From contig NZ_CP014301.1 of the NCBI RefSeq assembly GCF_001562255.1, positions 2,666,001 to 2,730,000 on the forward strand: 64,000 nucleotides of DNA. The letters run 5' to 3'. The stretch's first letter is position 1. Every line of letters begins with the position of its first letter. The position numbers were made by a program, and so were the translations under genes. The DNA comes from Bosea sp. PAMC 26642 (lineage in GTDB: Bacteria; Pseudomonadota; Alphaproteobacteria; Rhizobiales; Beijerinckiaceae). Below the pieces are notes generated by a model that saw only the letters and a list, made by a program, of their open reading frames with translations, was not told the DNA's origin and did no database searches. Below are positions 25,141 to 34,708 of this stretch, piece after piece.

Positions 25141-25587
25141 ATGCGCCTTGTCATCGGTTCGGACCACGCCGGCTGGTCCCTAAAGAAACATGTCATCGAG
25201 CATATCAAGACGCTCGGGCACCAGGTCGTCGATATCGGCTCCTTTGACGACAAGCCGGTCGACTTCCCCGACATTGCGCGCGAGGTCGCGCGCAAGGTGA
25301 CCTCGGGCGAGGTCGAGCGCGGCATCATGGTCTGCGGCACCGGCGTCGGCGCCTCGATCGCTGCCAACAAGATGAAGGGCATCCGCGCCGCCGTCTGCCA
25401 CGACGTCCATTCGGCCCATCAGAGCGTGGAGCATGACGACGTGAACGTCATGTGCGTCGGCGCGCAGATCATCGGCCCGTGGCTGGCGAGCGACCTGATC
25501 GCCTCGTTCCTAGCGGCCGAATTCTCGACGGATGTCGATATGCGCCGCCGCGTCGAGAAACTGCACGCAATGGACGCCGAGGGCTGA
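25141..25587 (+). CDS. RpiB/LacA/LacB family sugar-phosphate isomerase
   Basis: A 148-residue isomerase of the ribose-5-phosphate isomerase B type. It starts MRLVIGSDHAGW with the conserved SDHAG substrate loop. The active-site Cys lies in 'GIMVCGTGVGASIAANK' and the phosphate region in 'HDVHSAHQSVEHDDVNVMCVG'. Relatives act on ribose-, allose-, galactose- or tetrulose-phosphates. Being last in an operon with an acid dehydrogenase and no pentose genes, a tetrulose-phosphate role is plausible. ATG 25141 has a ribosome site (GGAAAAAAGGATAG) just upstream. Confidence 0.9.
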   Translation: MRLVIGSDHAGWSLKKHVIEHIKTLGHQVVDIGSFDDKPVDFPDIAREVARKVTSGEVERGIMVCGTGVGASIAANKMKGIRAAVCHDVHSAHQSVEHDDVNVMCVGAQIIGPWLASDLIASFLAAEFSTDVDMRRRVEKLHAMDAEG

Positions 25588-25762
25588 AGGAAGCGGGACG
25601 CGACATAAGGCTCCACCCGGCGAAATCCGCTTGGTGATCTTCGCTCATCCGCTGCCGGCTAATCGATCCCATAAACAAGCGCCTTGCTGTCGGGAGCATT
25701 CCTGAGGCGACGCGGCACGGATGTCGTCGAATGGGCCTACGGGTTACTTGCAGCCTGTCCAA

Positions 25763-27229
25763 TCATGGCGTGCGCGCCACCCGCGTATATCCAGCGGGCC
25801 TGGGCACGCTCTGGGGCCGCTGTCGCGGCACCTCGGCAGCGTGCAGCGGGTGCATGCGCCCAGCGAGATAGCTAAGTGCCTGACTGGTGGAGTCGACCTG
25901 GTCGTCGTGGCGTCCATTGGGGAACGCGAGCAGTTCGTTGAGCCAGGCGGCGAGCCAAGGCGCCTCTTCGGGCACGTGAACCTGGCCGGATTCAAAACGG
26001 GCCGACTGCATGATGAAGCGTGTCTGCTTGTCGTACCTCGGCTTGATCAGGATGGGACGGCATTCTCGCAACCGCCGCAGATCCTGCGAGATTGCGCGGC
26101 CGATATCGGTGTCTTCTATCACGGTCTGATCGGCTTTCCAGGCTTTCGACAGGCGAACGATTTCTCGCTTGAGGTCGGGCACTTCGAGACGCTCGCGCAC
26201 GAGATCGAGCAGGTAGAAGTCGAGCCCCTTTGCACCCCAGACGGTGCCGACGGAGTAGTCCGCCGTGTCCGACAGCGTCGAGGCGGTATCCCAGCTGGCC
26301 ACGGTGAAGTCGAAGGATTTGGGTGGTTGGGTGTAGGTGCGCAGCCACTGCCGCTTGACGATGTTTCCTTCGGGCGGGATCGGGGCCTGCTGATACTGCG
26401 CTGAGAAGGTGAGTGACCCCTGCGACCGCCGCATCTGCTCCAGCACGGTCGAAGGTTCGCGCGCCGCGTGGAGGACCTCGCCGGCGGGCCTGGCATAGAC
26501 GTGCCCCGACCCGTCGCTGAGCTGGTAGGTCTTGGCTTCCGTCGCGATCGCGGGGATCGAGACAACCTCCCAGTCGTCCCGGCCAACGACATGGCCCGTG
26601 AGGTCGTCTTCATGCAGACGCTGCATGATGATGACGATCGCACCGGTGCGCTTGTCGTTGAGCCGGGTCTGGAGCGTGTTGTCGAAGGCCTCGTTGACCC
26701 GCCGCCGCTCCTTTTCCGACATCGCATCGGTCGCCTTGATCGGGTCATCGATGATCATGATGTCCGCCCCACGACCCAGGATCGAGCCGTTGATACCAGA
26801 AGCGAGGCGATAGCCCTGCTGTGTCGTGATCAGTTCCAAGTTGGGCGGGCGCTTCGCAGCCAGCCGCATTTTCGGATACGTCTTCTTGTACCAGGGGCTG
26901 CAAAGCACCGTGCGCGTGTCGATCGAGAGTTTGCGCGCGAGGTCCTCGGCGTAGGACACGCAGATGATGCGTTTGGTGGGATCCTGACCCATCAGCCAGG
27001 CCGGGAAGCCGACCGACACGGTGATCGACTTCATCGACCGCGGCGGGACATTGATGATCAGACGGTGCAGGTCGCCACGCGCGACCCGCATCAGCTGCCA
27101 GCACAGGTGCTCGATGTGCCAGTTGTGCAGGTAGGGTGTGCCCGGTTCGAGCGTCTCAATCACCTTCCGGCTGAAGATGGTCAGGTCCTGACGCAGGAAC
27201 GCCCGCAACTGAGTGGCGCGATCAGTCAT
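25763..27229 (-). CDS. phage terminase large subunit
   Basis: A 488-residue DNA-packaging motor of the terminase_6 type. The ATPase has Walker A VPPRSMKS (residues 61-68) and Walker B 'ADIMIIDDP' near 145. The C-terminal RNase-H-like nuclease has its acidic residues in 'VASWDTA', 'VIEDTDIG' and 'HDDQVDS'. The domain looks complete. The start ATG 27229 overlaps the end of the upstream gene by eight bases (ATGACTGA). No portal, capsid or tail genes follow, so packaging by this window alone is impossible; it is a phage remnant or satellite. Confidence 0.92.
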   Translation of the reverse strand: MTDRATQLRAFLRQDLTIFSRKVIETLEPGTPYLHNWHIEHLCWQLMRVARGDLHRLIINVPPRSMKSITVSVGFPAWLMGQDPTKRIICVSYAEDLARKLSIDTRTVLCSPWYKKTYPKMRLAAKRPPNLELITTQQGYRLASGINGSILGRGADIMIIDDPIKATDAMSEKERRRVNEAFDNTLQTRLNDKRTGAIVIIMQRLHEDDLTGHVVGRDDWEVVSIPAIATEAKTYQLSDGSGHVYARPAGEVLHAAREPSTVLEQMRRSQGSLTFSAQYQQAPIPPEGNIVKRQWLRTYTQPPKSFDFTVASWDTASTLSDTADYSVGTVWGAKGLDFYLLDLVRERLEVPDLKREIVRLSKAWKADQTVIEDTDIGRAISQDLRRLRECRPILIKPRYDKQTRFIMQSARFESGQVHVPEEAPWLAAWLNELLAFPNGRHDDQVDSTSQALSYLAGRMHPLHAAEVPRQRPQSVPRPAGYTRVARTP

Positions 27230-27704
27230 GATCGTGCCCTTCATCCTGCTGGGCGTGATCACGAGACTGGCCCATCCGCGCAAAACCATGCTCCAGCAGG
27301 ACCAGGTCGTTCTCCGGCAGTTCCTCGACCTGCTCGACGTCGGCGTCAACGTATCCCTTGTAGCGCTCAAACAGACGCTCGATAGCGCGCCAGTCTCCCC
27401 GCAAACCCTCCTGGATGTAGCAGTGCATGAGAGCCTCTAACGTCGGCGCTGTCCGCTTTCTGCCGTGCTGAGTGATTTCCATGGAGGCCTCGAGTGCCTC
27501 GCAAAACATGGTCTTGAGATTGAGGCTGCCCTTCTTGCGGCCACCGGGATTGCCGGACTGCCCCTTCGTGAACCGGGAGGCCTTGGGCGGCTTGCCGCGA
27601 CCGACCTCATAGTCGGTCGCGGCAGTCGTCTTCAGGATCTTGGAGATCTTCGGGATTTTCAGGATTTTGGAGGTCTTGGGGGCCTTGGGGATCGTGCGGG
27701 TCAT
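27222..27704 (-). CDS. DUF5681 phage protein (small-terminase-like position)
   Basis: A 160-residue protein with a lysine-rich N-terminus of near-repeats (KTSKILKIPKISKILK), then the DUF5681 signature 'VGRGKPPKASRFTKGQSGNPGGR'. A helical, acidic C-terminus ends in a His/Asp-rich tail. DUF5681 genes commonly sit directly before a large terminase, where the small subunit is expected, so a DNA-recognition role is inferred. It lies 11 bases after the methyltransferase stop and overlaps the terminase start. Confidence 0.8.
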   Translation of the reverse strand: MTRTIPKAPKTSKILKIPKISKILKTTAATDYEVGRGKPPKASRFTKGQSGNPGGRKKGSLNLKTMFCEALEASMEITQHGRKRTAPTLEALMHCYIQEGLRGDWRAIERLFERYKGYVDADVEQVEELPENDLVLLEHGFARMGQSRDHAQQDEGHDHD

Positions 27705-27715
27705 GGCATGTCACC

Positions 27716-29206
27716 TCACGCAACCTGCCGCGAGCGGTGGCGCACCGTGAAGGCGGGCGGGGCGTCCGTCCTCGTCGGGGGCGCGACCTGCCGGCGCCTG
27801 AGATCGGCCATCTCGGCGAAGCTCAAGCCGGTGGTGGCGTGGCGGGCGCAGCCGCCCGACCAAACCTCCCAGCGGCGCACAGCGACATCGACATAGCCCC
27901 GATCGAGCTCGATGACGTGCGCCCACCGTCCGATCTTGGCGCAGGCGATGATCGTCGTGCCCGAGCCCGAGAAGCTGTCGAGAACGATGTCGTTGCGGTG
28001 GGTGACGTCGCGAACCGCGTCCGCGATCATCGCGACGTTCTTGGGCGTCGGATGGAGTTTGAGCTCCTTGCGCAGGCTCGGCGCTCCCGGATAGTCCCAG
28101 ACATTCGTGCGGTTCCGACCGAAGCGACCGAGCTGGACATTGTTGACGCCCGACTGCCGCGGGTCCTTGAACACGAAGACGAGTTCGTGCTGCGAGCGGT
28201 AGAACGAGCCCATCGCGCCCGCCCCCTTGTTCCAGACGCAAAGGTTCTTCAACTCTAGGCCAGCCCCCTCCCCGGCTGCGAGCATCTCGGCCATGTGGCG
28301 CCAGTCCATGAAGCAGTACTGATACCCGCCCGGCACCAGGAAGGCCGTGCTCGCGGTCAGGAAGGCGATCAGGAACGGCAGGAAGTTTGCCCCGAGTTCG
28401 CCCGAGCCCATCACGAACTCGCGGTGCTTGCCGGACTTGGCGACGTTCCCCGAGATCGCGACGTCGTAGGGGGCGTCCTGGATGGCCATCGCGGCGCGCT
28501 TGTCACCGAGCAGCGCCTCATAGACCGCCGGGTCACGCGCATCGCCGCAGATCAAACGGTGCTCATCGAGCAGCCAGATATCGCCGAGCTGGCTGACCGG
28601 GTTCTTGGGCACCTCAGCCGGCATGGCCTCATCCGCCGCGTCTTCGCCACCCACCAAAGCGACCTGGACCAGCTGATCGATCTCGGGCATGCCAAAGCCG
28701 GTGACAACGAGATCCAGATCCAGCTCCAAGGTGTGCTGGATCTCGATCAGTTCGCCGAACTCCAGACCGAGCTGCTTCTTGTCCCACTTCGATTTCTCAG
28801 CCAGCCGGCCCAGCGCGATGCGCAAGAGGCGCTTCTGCGCGTCATCGAGGTGGCTGATCCGCACCACCGGCAACGTCTTGTAGTTCAGCGCGCGAGCCGC
28901 CTTGTACAGCCCGCTGCCGCCGATGATCTCGCCGTCGGCATCGATCACGAGCGGCTGAACCACGCCGAGCGTCTTCATCGAGCTCTTCAGCTCGTCGATG
29001 TAGGCGGGCGAGTGGTCACGCAAGGCGCGCTTGTAGAGTTTGAGGCTCCCGATCGGGACGTGCTCGATCGCGAGGTTCATATCGTGGAAGATCGCCTCGA
29101 CCGTCTTAGCCGCCTCGGCGGCCTTCATCGAGTCCTGACGCGGCGCAGACGCGCAGCGGGCTTTCTTCGTCGAGATGCGGGGTTTACGACGGGGGTTGTC
29201 ACTCAT
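27716..29206 (-). CDS. ParB-like domain fused to DNA methyltransferase
   Basis: A 496-residue phage-type enzyme. Residues ~45-150 are a ParB/Srx-like domain (PLVIDADGEIIGGSGLYKAA...). A DNA modification methylase follows, with motif IV as DAPY (244-247; usual DPPY) and motif I FSGSGTT at 412-418. Motif IV before motif I marks the beta class (N6-adenine or N4-cytosine). Such fusions usually protect phage DNA or act as solitary methylases. No restriction gene is adjacent. The DPPY-to-DAPY change may alter target or rate. It heads the operon with the DUF5681 and terminase genes. Confidence 0.9.
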   Translation of the reverse strand: MSDNPRRKPRISTKKARCASAPRQDSMKAAEAAKTVEAIFHDMNLAIEHVPIGSLKLYKRALRDHSPAYIDELKSSMKTLGVVQPLVIDADGEIIGGSGLYKAARALNYKTLPVVRISHLDDAQKRLLRIALGRLAEKSKWDKKQLGLEFGELIEIQHTLELDLDLVVTGFGMPEIDQLVQVALVGGEDAADEAMPAEVPKNPVSQLGDIWLLDEHRLICGDARDPAVYEALLGDKRAAMAIQDAPYDVAISGNVAKSGKHREFVMGSGELGANFLPFLIAFLTASTAFLVPGGYQYCFMDWRHMAEMLAAGEGAGLELKNLCVWNKGAGAMGSFYRSQHELVFVFKDPRQSGVNNVQLGRFGRNRTNVWDYPGAPSLRKELKLHPTPKNVAMIADAVRDVTHRNDIVLDSFSGSGTTIIACAKIGRWAHVIELDRGYVDVAVRRWEVWSGGCARHATTGLSFAEMADLRRRQVAPPTRTDAPPAFTVRHRSRQVA

Positions 29207-29749
29207 AACGCTGGTCCTTCAGAGCAAGGGTCAGCCCACGCACCGAGGAAATCCCGGCGACGTTCACCGCGATACGCGGTGGTTCGGCCCGATTGGGCCG
29301 AGGGCTGTCTTTCGAATGCTCCCGAAGGAATCTGCCGTTAGACGGGATGACAGATAGGGAATGCGTGAGAGACGCGCAAGTACCTGATAATAAATGACAA
29401 AAGGAGAGTACTTTCCTTGTTTCGGGCGAGTCAGGTCAGCAGGTCCTGCTTCCAACCACGTTTTCCCTGCAGACTTCCCTCAGAGCAGTGAAGCTGGACG
29501 CCAGCCGCCATGGCGAATTGGCCCAGACCGGTTGCCCGGTGACTGCGTCGTCAGCCACGCATCATGCCTGAACCAGAGATTTGGACGCCTGAGCAATTCC
29601 TGCGACGGTGTCGTGGGTCAGCGGGCGGGGTCGGTCTGCGCGCCGATCAGGCTGGCGGATCCGCCAAATCTGGCCGATTCTCCCGGCCCGGTCTGGGCCC
29701 CCCTCTTTTGAAAGTCCGCTGGGATTGGGCGCAGACCGGTTCGCAGCAG
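29207..29749. other. spacer in the phage-like region with CAGACCGGTT repeats
   Basis: No supported gene in about 540 bases. The ten-mer CAGACCGGTT occurs at 29524-29533, 29732-29741 and 29758-29767, the last two followed by CG. These could be binding sites of a phage protein or chance in GC-rich DNA. Confidence 0.4.
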
Positions 29750-30220
29750 CTATCCACCAGACCGGTTCGACTTCGTCGCGGGAGACAAAAAAAGCCCGCC
29801 GGCGAGCGGCGGGCTGATCGGATGTTGCGACTGGCTGTCAGTGCACGAGGATGCGGTGGGTCGCCCAGTCATGCGGAGGAAACCACCAGGCACGATCACG
29901 ACCTCATGGCTGACGCCGTCGTGCTCGCGCACCAGCACCGATCCGGTCTTGATGCGCCGCCGGGTCACGTGGCCCCGTGCAAGCCTGGCCAAGTGACGTG
30001 CCAATTCGTCATCGAGCTTGCCGAACTGCTGCTCCTGCAGGCGGTGGGCGACCAGCCGTCCGATCAGATCGCGTGACAGGCAGGCGGGAGCCGCTCTCCG
30101 ATAAAGCCGGCGAAAGCGTGCCCGCAGCTCATCGAAGCTGAGCGTCATCAGGCCAGCCACCTCGTCGACCAGGTTCCGGACGACGGGCTTGGGACCACGC
30201 TTGCGCGACACCGTGCTCAT
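29750..30220 (-). CDS. DUF2924 domain protein
   Basis: A 156-residue protein whose first ~110 residues match DUF2924: 'LRARFRRLYRRAAPACLSRDLIGRLVAHRLQE' then 'LARLARGHVTRRRIKTGSVLVREHDGVSHEVVIVPGGF'. The family is small, basic and found beside serine recombinases in alphaproteobacterial prophages and islands. The usual C-terminal 'YRSLSxxARAITGTxWxGPRFF' block is missing. Instead the frame runs through a terminator hairpin (29793-29815), so the 3' end looks damaged or replaced. ATG 30220 lies inside the end of the DUF3489 gene. Confidence 0.75.
   Translation of the reverse strand: MSTVSRKRGPKPVVRNLVDEVAGLMTLSFDELRARFRRLYRRAAPACLSRDLIGRLVAHRLQEQQFGKLDDELARHLARLARGHVTRRRIKTGSVLVREHDGVSHEVVIVPGGFLRMTGRPTASSCTDSQSQHPISPPLAGGLFLSPATKSNRSGG
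29787..29815 (-). terminator. rho-independent terminator of the DUF3489/DUF2924 unit
   Basis: AGCCCGCCG and its complement (29793-29801 and 29807-29815) pair around five bases and are followed on the minus strand by seven T residues. The hairpin lies inside the last codons of the DUF2924 frame, which supports a 3'-end alteration of that gene. Confidence 0.85.
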
Positions 30221-30587
30221 CGTACCTGCTCGTCGTGATCTTGTAGATGGACCGTTTGGCGCCATCGGCATCGACGACCTTCTCCATGGCGATCGGATAT
30301 CCGCGCTTGCGCAGGCCCGTCAGGGCCGCCCGCGTCGTGTGGGGCTGCCAGTCTGTCACTGCGACCAGCTTGGCCAAGGTCACGCCCCCATCAGCCTGAA
30401 GCAGGCCCAGCACGATGCCGAGCTTGCTATAGCGCCGGGGCGGTGCGGGCAGGCGGGCCACCTCGGCAGAGGCGACGTCGGCAGGCGTACCCGCAGCCTC
30501 GTCCGTCTGTTCAACGGCGACCGGCTCAGGAGCGATCGTCTGGGCTACGGGTGGTGCGCTAATGGTCTTTCGGGTTCGGCGAAACAT
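30129..30587 (-). CDS. DUF3489 domain protein
   Basis: A 152-residue protein with a Pro/Glu-rich N-terminus and a winged-helix-like DUF3489 domain (residues ~53-118): 'SKLGIVLGLLQADGGVTLAKLVAVTDWQPHTTRAALTGLRKRGYPI...SIYKI'. The family usually ends just after this block; here about 35 more residues overlap the next gene by 92 bases, which may reflect a small frameshift near 30235. The family accompanies DUF2924 and recombinase genes in rhizobial mobile elements. DNA-binding is inferred. Confidence 0.8.
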   Translation of the reverse strand: MFRRTRKTISAPPVAQTIAPEPVAVEQTDEAAGTPADVASAEVARLPAPPRRYSKLGIVLGLLQADGGVTLAKLVAVTDWQPHTTRAALTGLRKRGYPIAMEKVVDADGAKRSIYKITTSRYDEHGVAQAWSQARRPEPGRRGGWPDDAQLR

Positions 30588-30648
30588 GGCGGTCTCCTGG
30601 CGGTCGCGACAGGGTCATCCCCGTAACCACCGCGACCCCGCCTCGGCG

Positions 30649-30831
30649 CTAAGCCGGCAGGGTTACCTCAGAAGACCAGCGCGTGATCTCCGCGCCGCCA
30701 GCGACACCAATGCGTGCCGTGCCCGTGAAGTCCAGTCGATTGTAGAGGGGGCTGAGAAGCTGCCAGCGAGCGATCGATGCACACCTCGATCCAGCGACGT
30801 GGAGCTTCCGGAGTTGGCCCATTGCGATCAT
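30649..30831 (-). CDS. uncertain short phage-region protein
   Basis: A 60-residue frame ending just before the DUF3489 gene. The second half (PLYNRLDFTGTARIGVAGGAEITRW) looks like a beta-rich protein segment; the N-terminus is less convincing. It could be the end of a truncated phage gene. No family recognised. Confidence 0.3.
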   Translation of the reverse strand: MIAMGQLRKLHVAGSRCASIARWQLLSPLYNRLDFTGTARIGVAGGAEITRWSSEVTLPA

Positions 30832-30918
30832 TGAGAGCTTCCGGTTTCGGGCGATGCATTTCGGAATTAGCCGAAACGTCGCTTGGCCTATACCGACTAG
30901 TGACAGATGTTCAGCGTG

Positions 30919-32409
30919 TCACCTCCTGTCAGGCAGCGCGGCATCGGCTTCGATCTCAACGCGATAGCCGTCGCCAATCAGTCGCGATACTTCAAGCATG
31001 GTGTTGGCTGGGCGGATTTCGCCGAAATAGCGACCATGGACGCGCGAGACGTCTTCCCATTCATCGGCATTGGTGAGGTAGATCCTCGTACGGACCACGT
31101 CCTCGAGGCGGCCGCCGAGCGCCTGGATGCTGGCGGCGATCTTATCGAGGATATAGGCCGTCTGCGCGGCGGCATCGCCCGGCGCGACGACCATGCCGCT
31201 GCCATGGGTCGCCGTGGTGCCGCTAACCGTGATCTGGTTGCCGACGCGCATGGCGCGACTGTATCCCGCGAGAGGCTCCCAGATGCTGCCGGTGTCGACG
31301 CGCCCGGCATCCGGGCGGCCGGGAACCGGCGCGGCGGCGTAGATCTTCGGAAACCCGTCGAGATGATGGCTGAGATCGCCCGACGCGGTCAGGAAGGGCG
31401 GCTTTCGGTATTCGTCGCCGCAATCGCCGGGCGGATGGCTGGTCGTGGCAAAGGCGGTGTTCAGCCGCTCGTGATCCTCCTCGTCCAGCGCGAAGTCGAA
31501 GAGCTTGAGATTGTCGGCGCGATGCTCGCGCTCGCCCAGCCGCGCACCGACGATCACCGCCGCCACGGTCGGCTGCTCCAGCACCCAGCGGGTCGCGACA
31601 TTGGCGATCGAGACGCCGTGCTTGCGCGCGATCGCGCCCGCGGCGCCAAGGATCGCCTGCAGCGCCGGCCAGCCGCCGATCTCATCGACGAAGCGCTTGT
31701 ATTTGGACTTGGACCAGTCGGCGATGTCGGCGGAGGTGGGCTCGGGCTTGTCAAGCCAGCGCTCGGTCAGGAAGCCGCCGCCGAGCGTGCCATAGGCTAG
31801 CAGCTTCACCCCGTAGCGCTCGCAGACCGCAGCGAGATTGCCGGCGGCGCGCCGATCGAGGAGCGAGAACGAGACCTGGTTCGAGACGATCGGCAGGCCG
31901 TGGCTGAGCAGCAGGCGCAGATGGTCGGCGTTGAAGTTCGTCAGCCCGATATGCCAGAACAGCCCTTCCTCGCGCAGCTGCGCCATCTCGATCAGCGCGT
32001 CGAGATAGCCGGGATGCTCGTACATCCACCAGTGGAACTGCATTAGGTCGATGCGGTCGGTCCGCATGCGTTCGCGTGAGTTTCGGATGCCCTCGCGCAC
32101 GATCTCGGCCGTCATCGGACCAGGCGCTGGGCACCATTTGGTGAAGGCGCGCGGCCGCGGTCCCGGTAGGGAGCCGTCCGCGACCCGCTCGTAGAGTCGG
32201 CCGGTGAGGATCTCGGCGGTGCCGTAATGATCGGCCATGTCGAAGGTGTCGAAGCCGGCGGCGGCATAGGCGGCCAGCGCCTCGGCGCCGCGATCCGGAT
32301 CGATCGGCCCGCTTTCGCGCTCGATGTCGGCCACCTGCCAGAGGCCCATCACGATCCTCGAGATCTCGAGATCGGGGGCGAGGAGAATGCGGTCCGGTAC
32401 GGTCGGCAT
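30919..32409 (-). CDS. aldo-keto reductase fused to a RidA-like domain
   Basis: A 496-residue two-domain protein. Residues 1-~330 are an aldo/keto reductase barrel with the catalytic tetrad Asp57, Tyr62 (FDMADHYG), Lys91 (FTKWCP) and His126 (MQFHWW). Residues ~370-490 are a RidA/YjgF fold (SGTTAT..., LEDVVRTRIYLTNADEW, EIEADAAL). In RidA imine deaminases a key Arg lies in the PAR motif; here it reads PANTMLEV, so that Arg is Asn and classic 2-aminoacrylate deaminase activity is doubtful. It is the third gene of the minus-strand unit with the peptide-type ATPases and faces a tryptophan-catabolism operon. Confidence 0.88.
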   Translation of the reverse strand: MPTVPDRILLAPDLEISRIVMGLWQVADIERESGPIDPDRGAEALAAYAAAGFDTFDMADHYGTAEILTGRLYERVADGSLPGPRPRAFTKWCPAPGPMTAEIVREGIRNSRERMRTDRIDLMQFHWWMYEHPGYLDALIEMAQLREEGLFWHIGLTNFNADHLRLLLSHGLPIVSNQVSFSLLDRRAAGNLAAVCERYGVKLLAYGTLGGGFLTERWLDKPEPTSADIADWSKSKYKRFVDEIGGWPALQAILGAAGAIARKHGVSIANVATRWVLEQPTVAAVIVGARLGEREHRADNLKLFDFALDEEDHERLNTAFATTSHPPGDCGDEYRKPPFLTASGDLSHHLDGFPKIYAAAPVPGRPDAGRVDTGSIWEPLAGYSRAMRVGNQITVSGTTATHGSGMVVAPGDAAAQTAYILDKIAASIQALGGRLEDVVRTRIYLTNADEWEDVSRVHGRYFGEIRPANTMLEVSRLIGDGYRVEIEADAALPDRR

Positions 32410-32519
32410 GAACGGTCTCTGATGCTCGCGCCCCTGATGATGCTGGAAGATCGGCGGGGCCTGACGATCTACCGTGTCTCACGCCGGGCCGGCGGCCCGC
32501 TTCTGCCTGCCGCGTCCGC

Positions 32520-33508
<989 letters not shown>

Positions 33509-33512
<4 letters not shown>

Positions 33513-34582
33513 GCCGCCAGCACCCGCGCATCCGTGCGGATGCAGGCGGCTCGATGCGGCCCGTCCGCGTCGAAGGCCGGAACCGCCTGGTTGCACGCCT
33601 CGATCACCGTCGGGCAGCGCGGCGCGAAGGCGCAGCCTGGCGGCAGCGCGTCCGGGCGCGGCATGGCGCCGATGATCTGGCGCAGCCGCGGCAGCCGCCG
33701 CCCGAGTTCGGGAATAGAATCCATCAGGCCCTGGGTGTATGGGTGGCGCGGGCGGTCGATCACCTCTGCGACCGGCCCGATCTCGACGATGCGCCCGGCA
33801 TAGAGTACCGCAACCCGGTCCGCCAGGGCCGCGATCACGCCCATATCGTGGGTGATCAGCATGACCGCCGTGCCGCGCCGGGCGCAGAGATCGCGCAGCA
33901 ATTCAATGACCTGGCCCTGGATCGAGACGTCGAGCGCGGTCGTCGGCTCGTCGGCGATGATCAGGTTCGGCCGGCCGGCCAGCGCCAGAGCGATGACGAC
34001 GCGCTGGCGCATCCCGCCCGAGAACTCGTGCGGATAGCTGTCGAGCCGCCCGTGCGGGTCCGGAATGCCAACCTGCGCGAGCAGCGAGATGGCCTCTGCG
34101 CGGGCAGCCTGGCCTGTCAGGCCGAGATGCTCGCCGATGGTCTCGACGAGCTGGCTGCCGATCGTGAAGACCGGGTTCAGCGCTGTCAGCGGATCTTGGA
34201 AGATCGCGCCGATCTCGCGACCGCGCAGCTTGCGCATCGCCTCGCCCTGAAGCCCGTCGATGCGCCGCCCGCGATAGTGGATCTCGCCGCCGGTGATCGC
34301 CAGCGGCGAGGCGACGAGCCCGGTCAGCGCTGTGCCGATCATTGACTTGCCGGCGCCGGATTCGCCCACAACCCCGAGAATCTCGCCAGGCTCCATGTCG
34401 AAGCTGACGCCGCGCACGAGCTGGACCGGAGCCGCCGAATTCAAGGTGACGACGAGGTCGCGGACGCTGACGAGGGGGATTGGATCGGCGGAGAATGCCG
34501 GGGACGCCTCGGGCGCCTGCGCGATCTCGCTCACCGCCGTGCCATCGCTGTCACGATCGATCGGCAGTGGCGCATCAGGCAT
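33509..34582 (-). CDS. oligo/dipeptide-type ABC transporter ATPase (DppD/OppD)
   Basis: A 357-residue ATPase with an extra acidic N-terminal leader of about 35 residues. Walker A is GESGAGKSM, the signature FSGGMRQRVVIALAL, Walker B LIIADEPTTALD, and the oligo_HPY C-terminus includes GCAFAPRCP. It is the first gene of a minus-strand unit (DppD, DppF, AKR-RidA) divergent from the binding-protein gene at 34709. ATG 34582 is preceded by GGGAG; an in-frame start 13 codons upstream is less likely. Confidence 0.92.
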
Positions 34583-34708
34583 CGACTCCCGGCAGTTTCG
34601 CAACCCATTGCGGCCCCGCACAATAGCTCATGTTTCAAACGTTGCACCGATGATCGAACTGGGCAAAAAAGGAGTCAATCTTGAAAAATCAAGAAGAGGG
34701 GCCTCGGC

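Noticed and set aside
23487..25382. A 631-codon open frame on the minus strand
   Set aside because: It is antisense to the ABC ATPase, binding protein and isomerase. No family motif and shadow-like composition.
30907..31800. A 297-codon plus-strand frame opposite the AKR-RidA gene
   Set aside because: Antisense shadow; the minus-strand protein has an intact catalytic tetrad and domain order.
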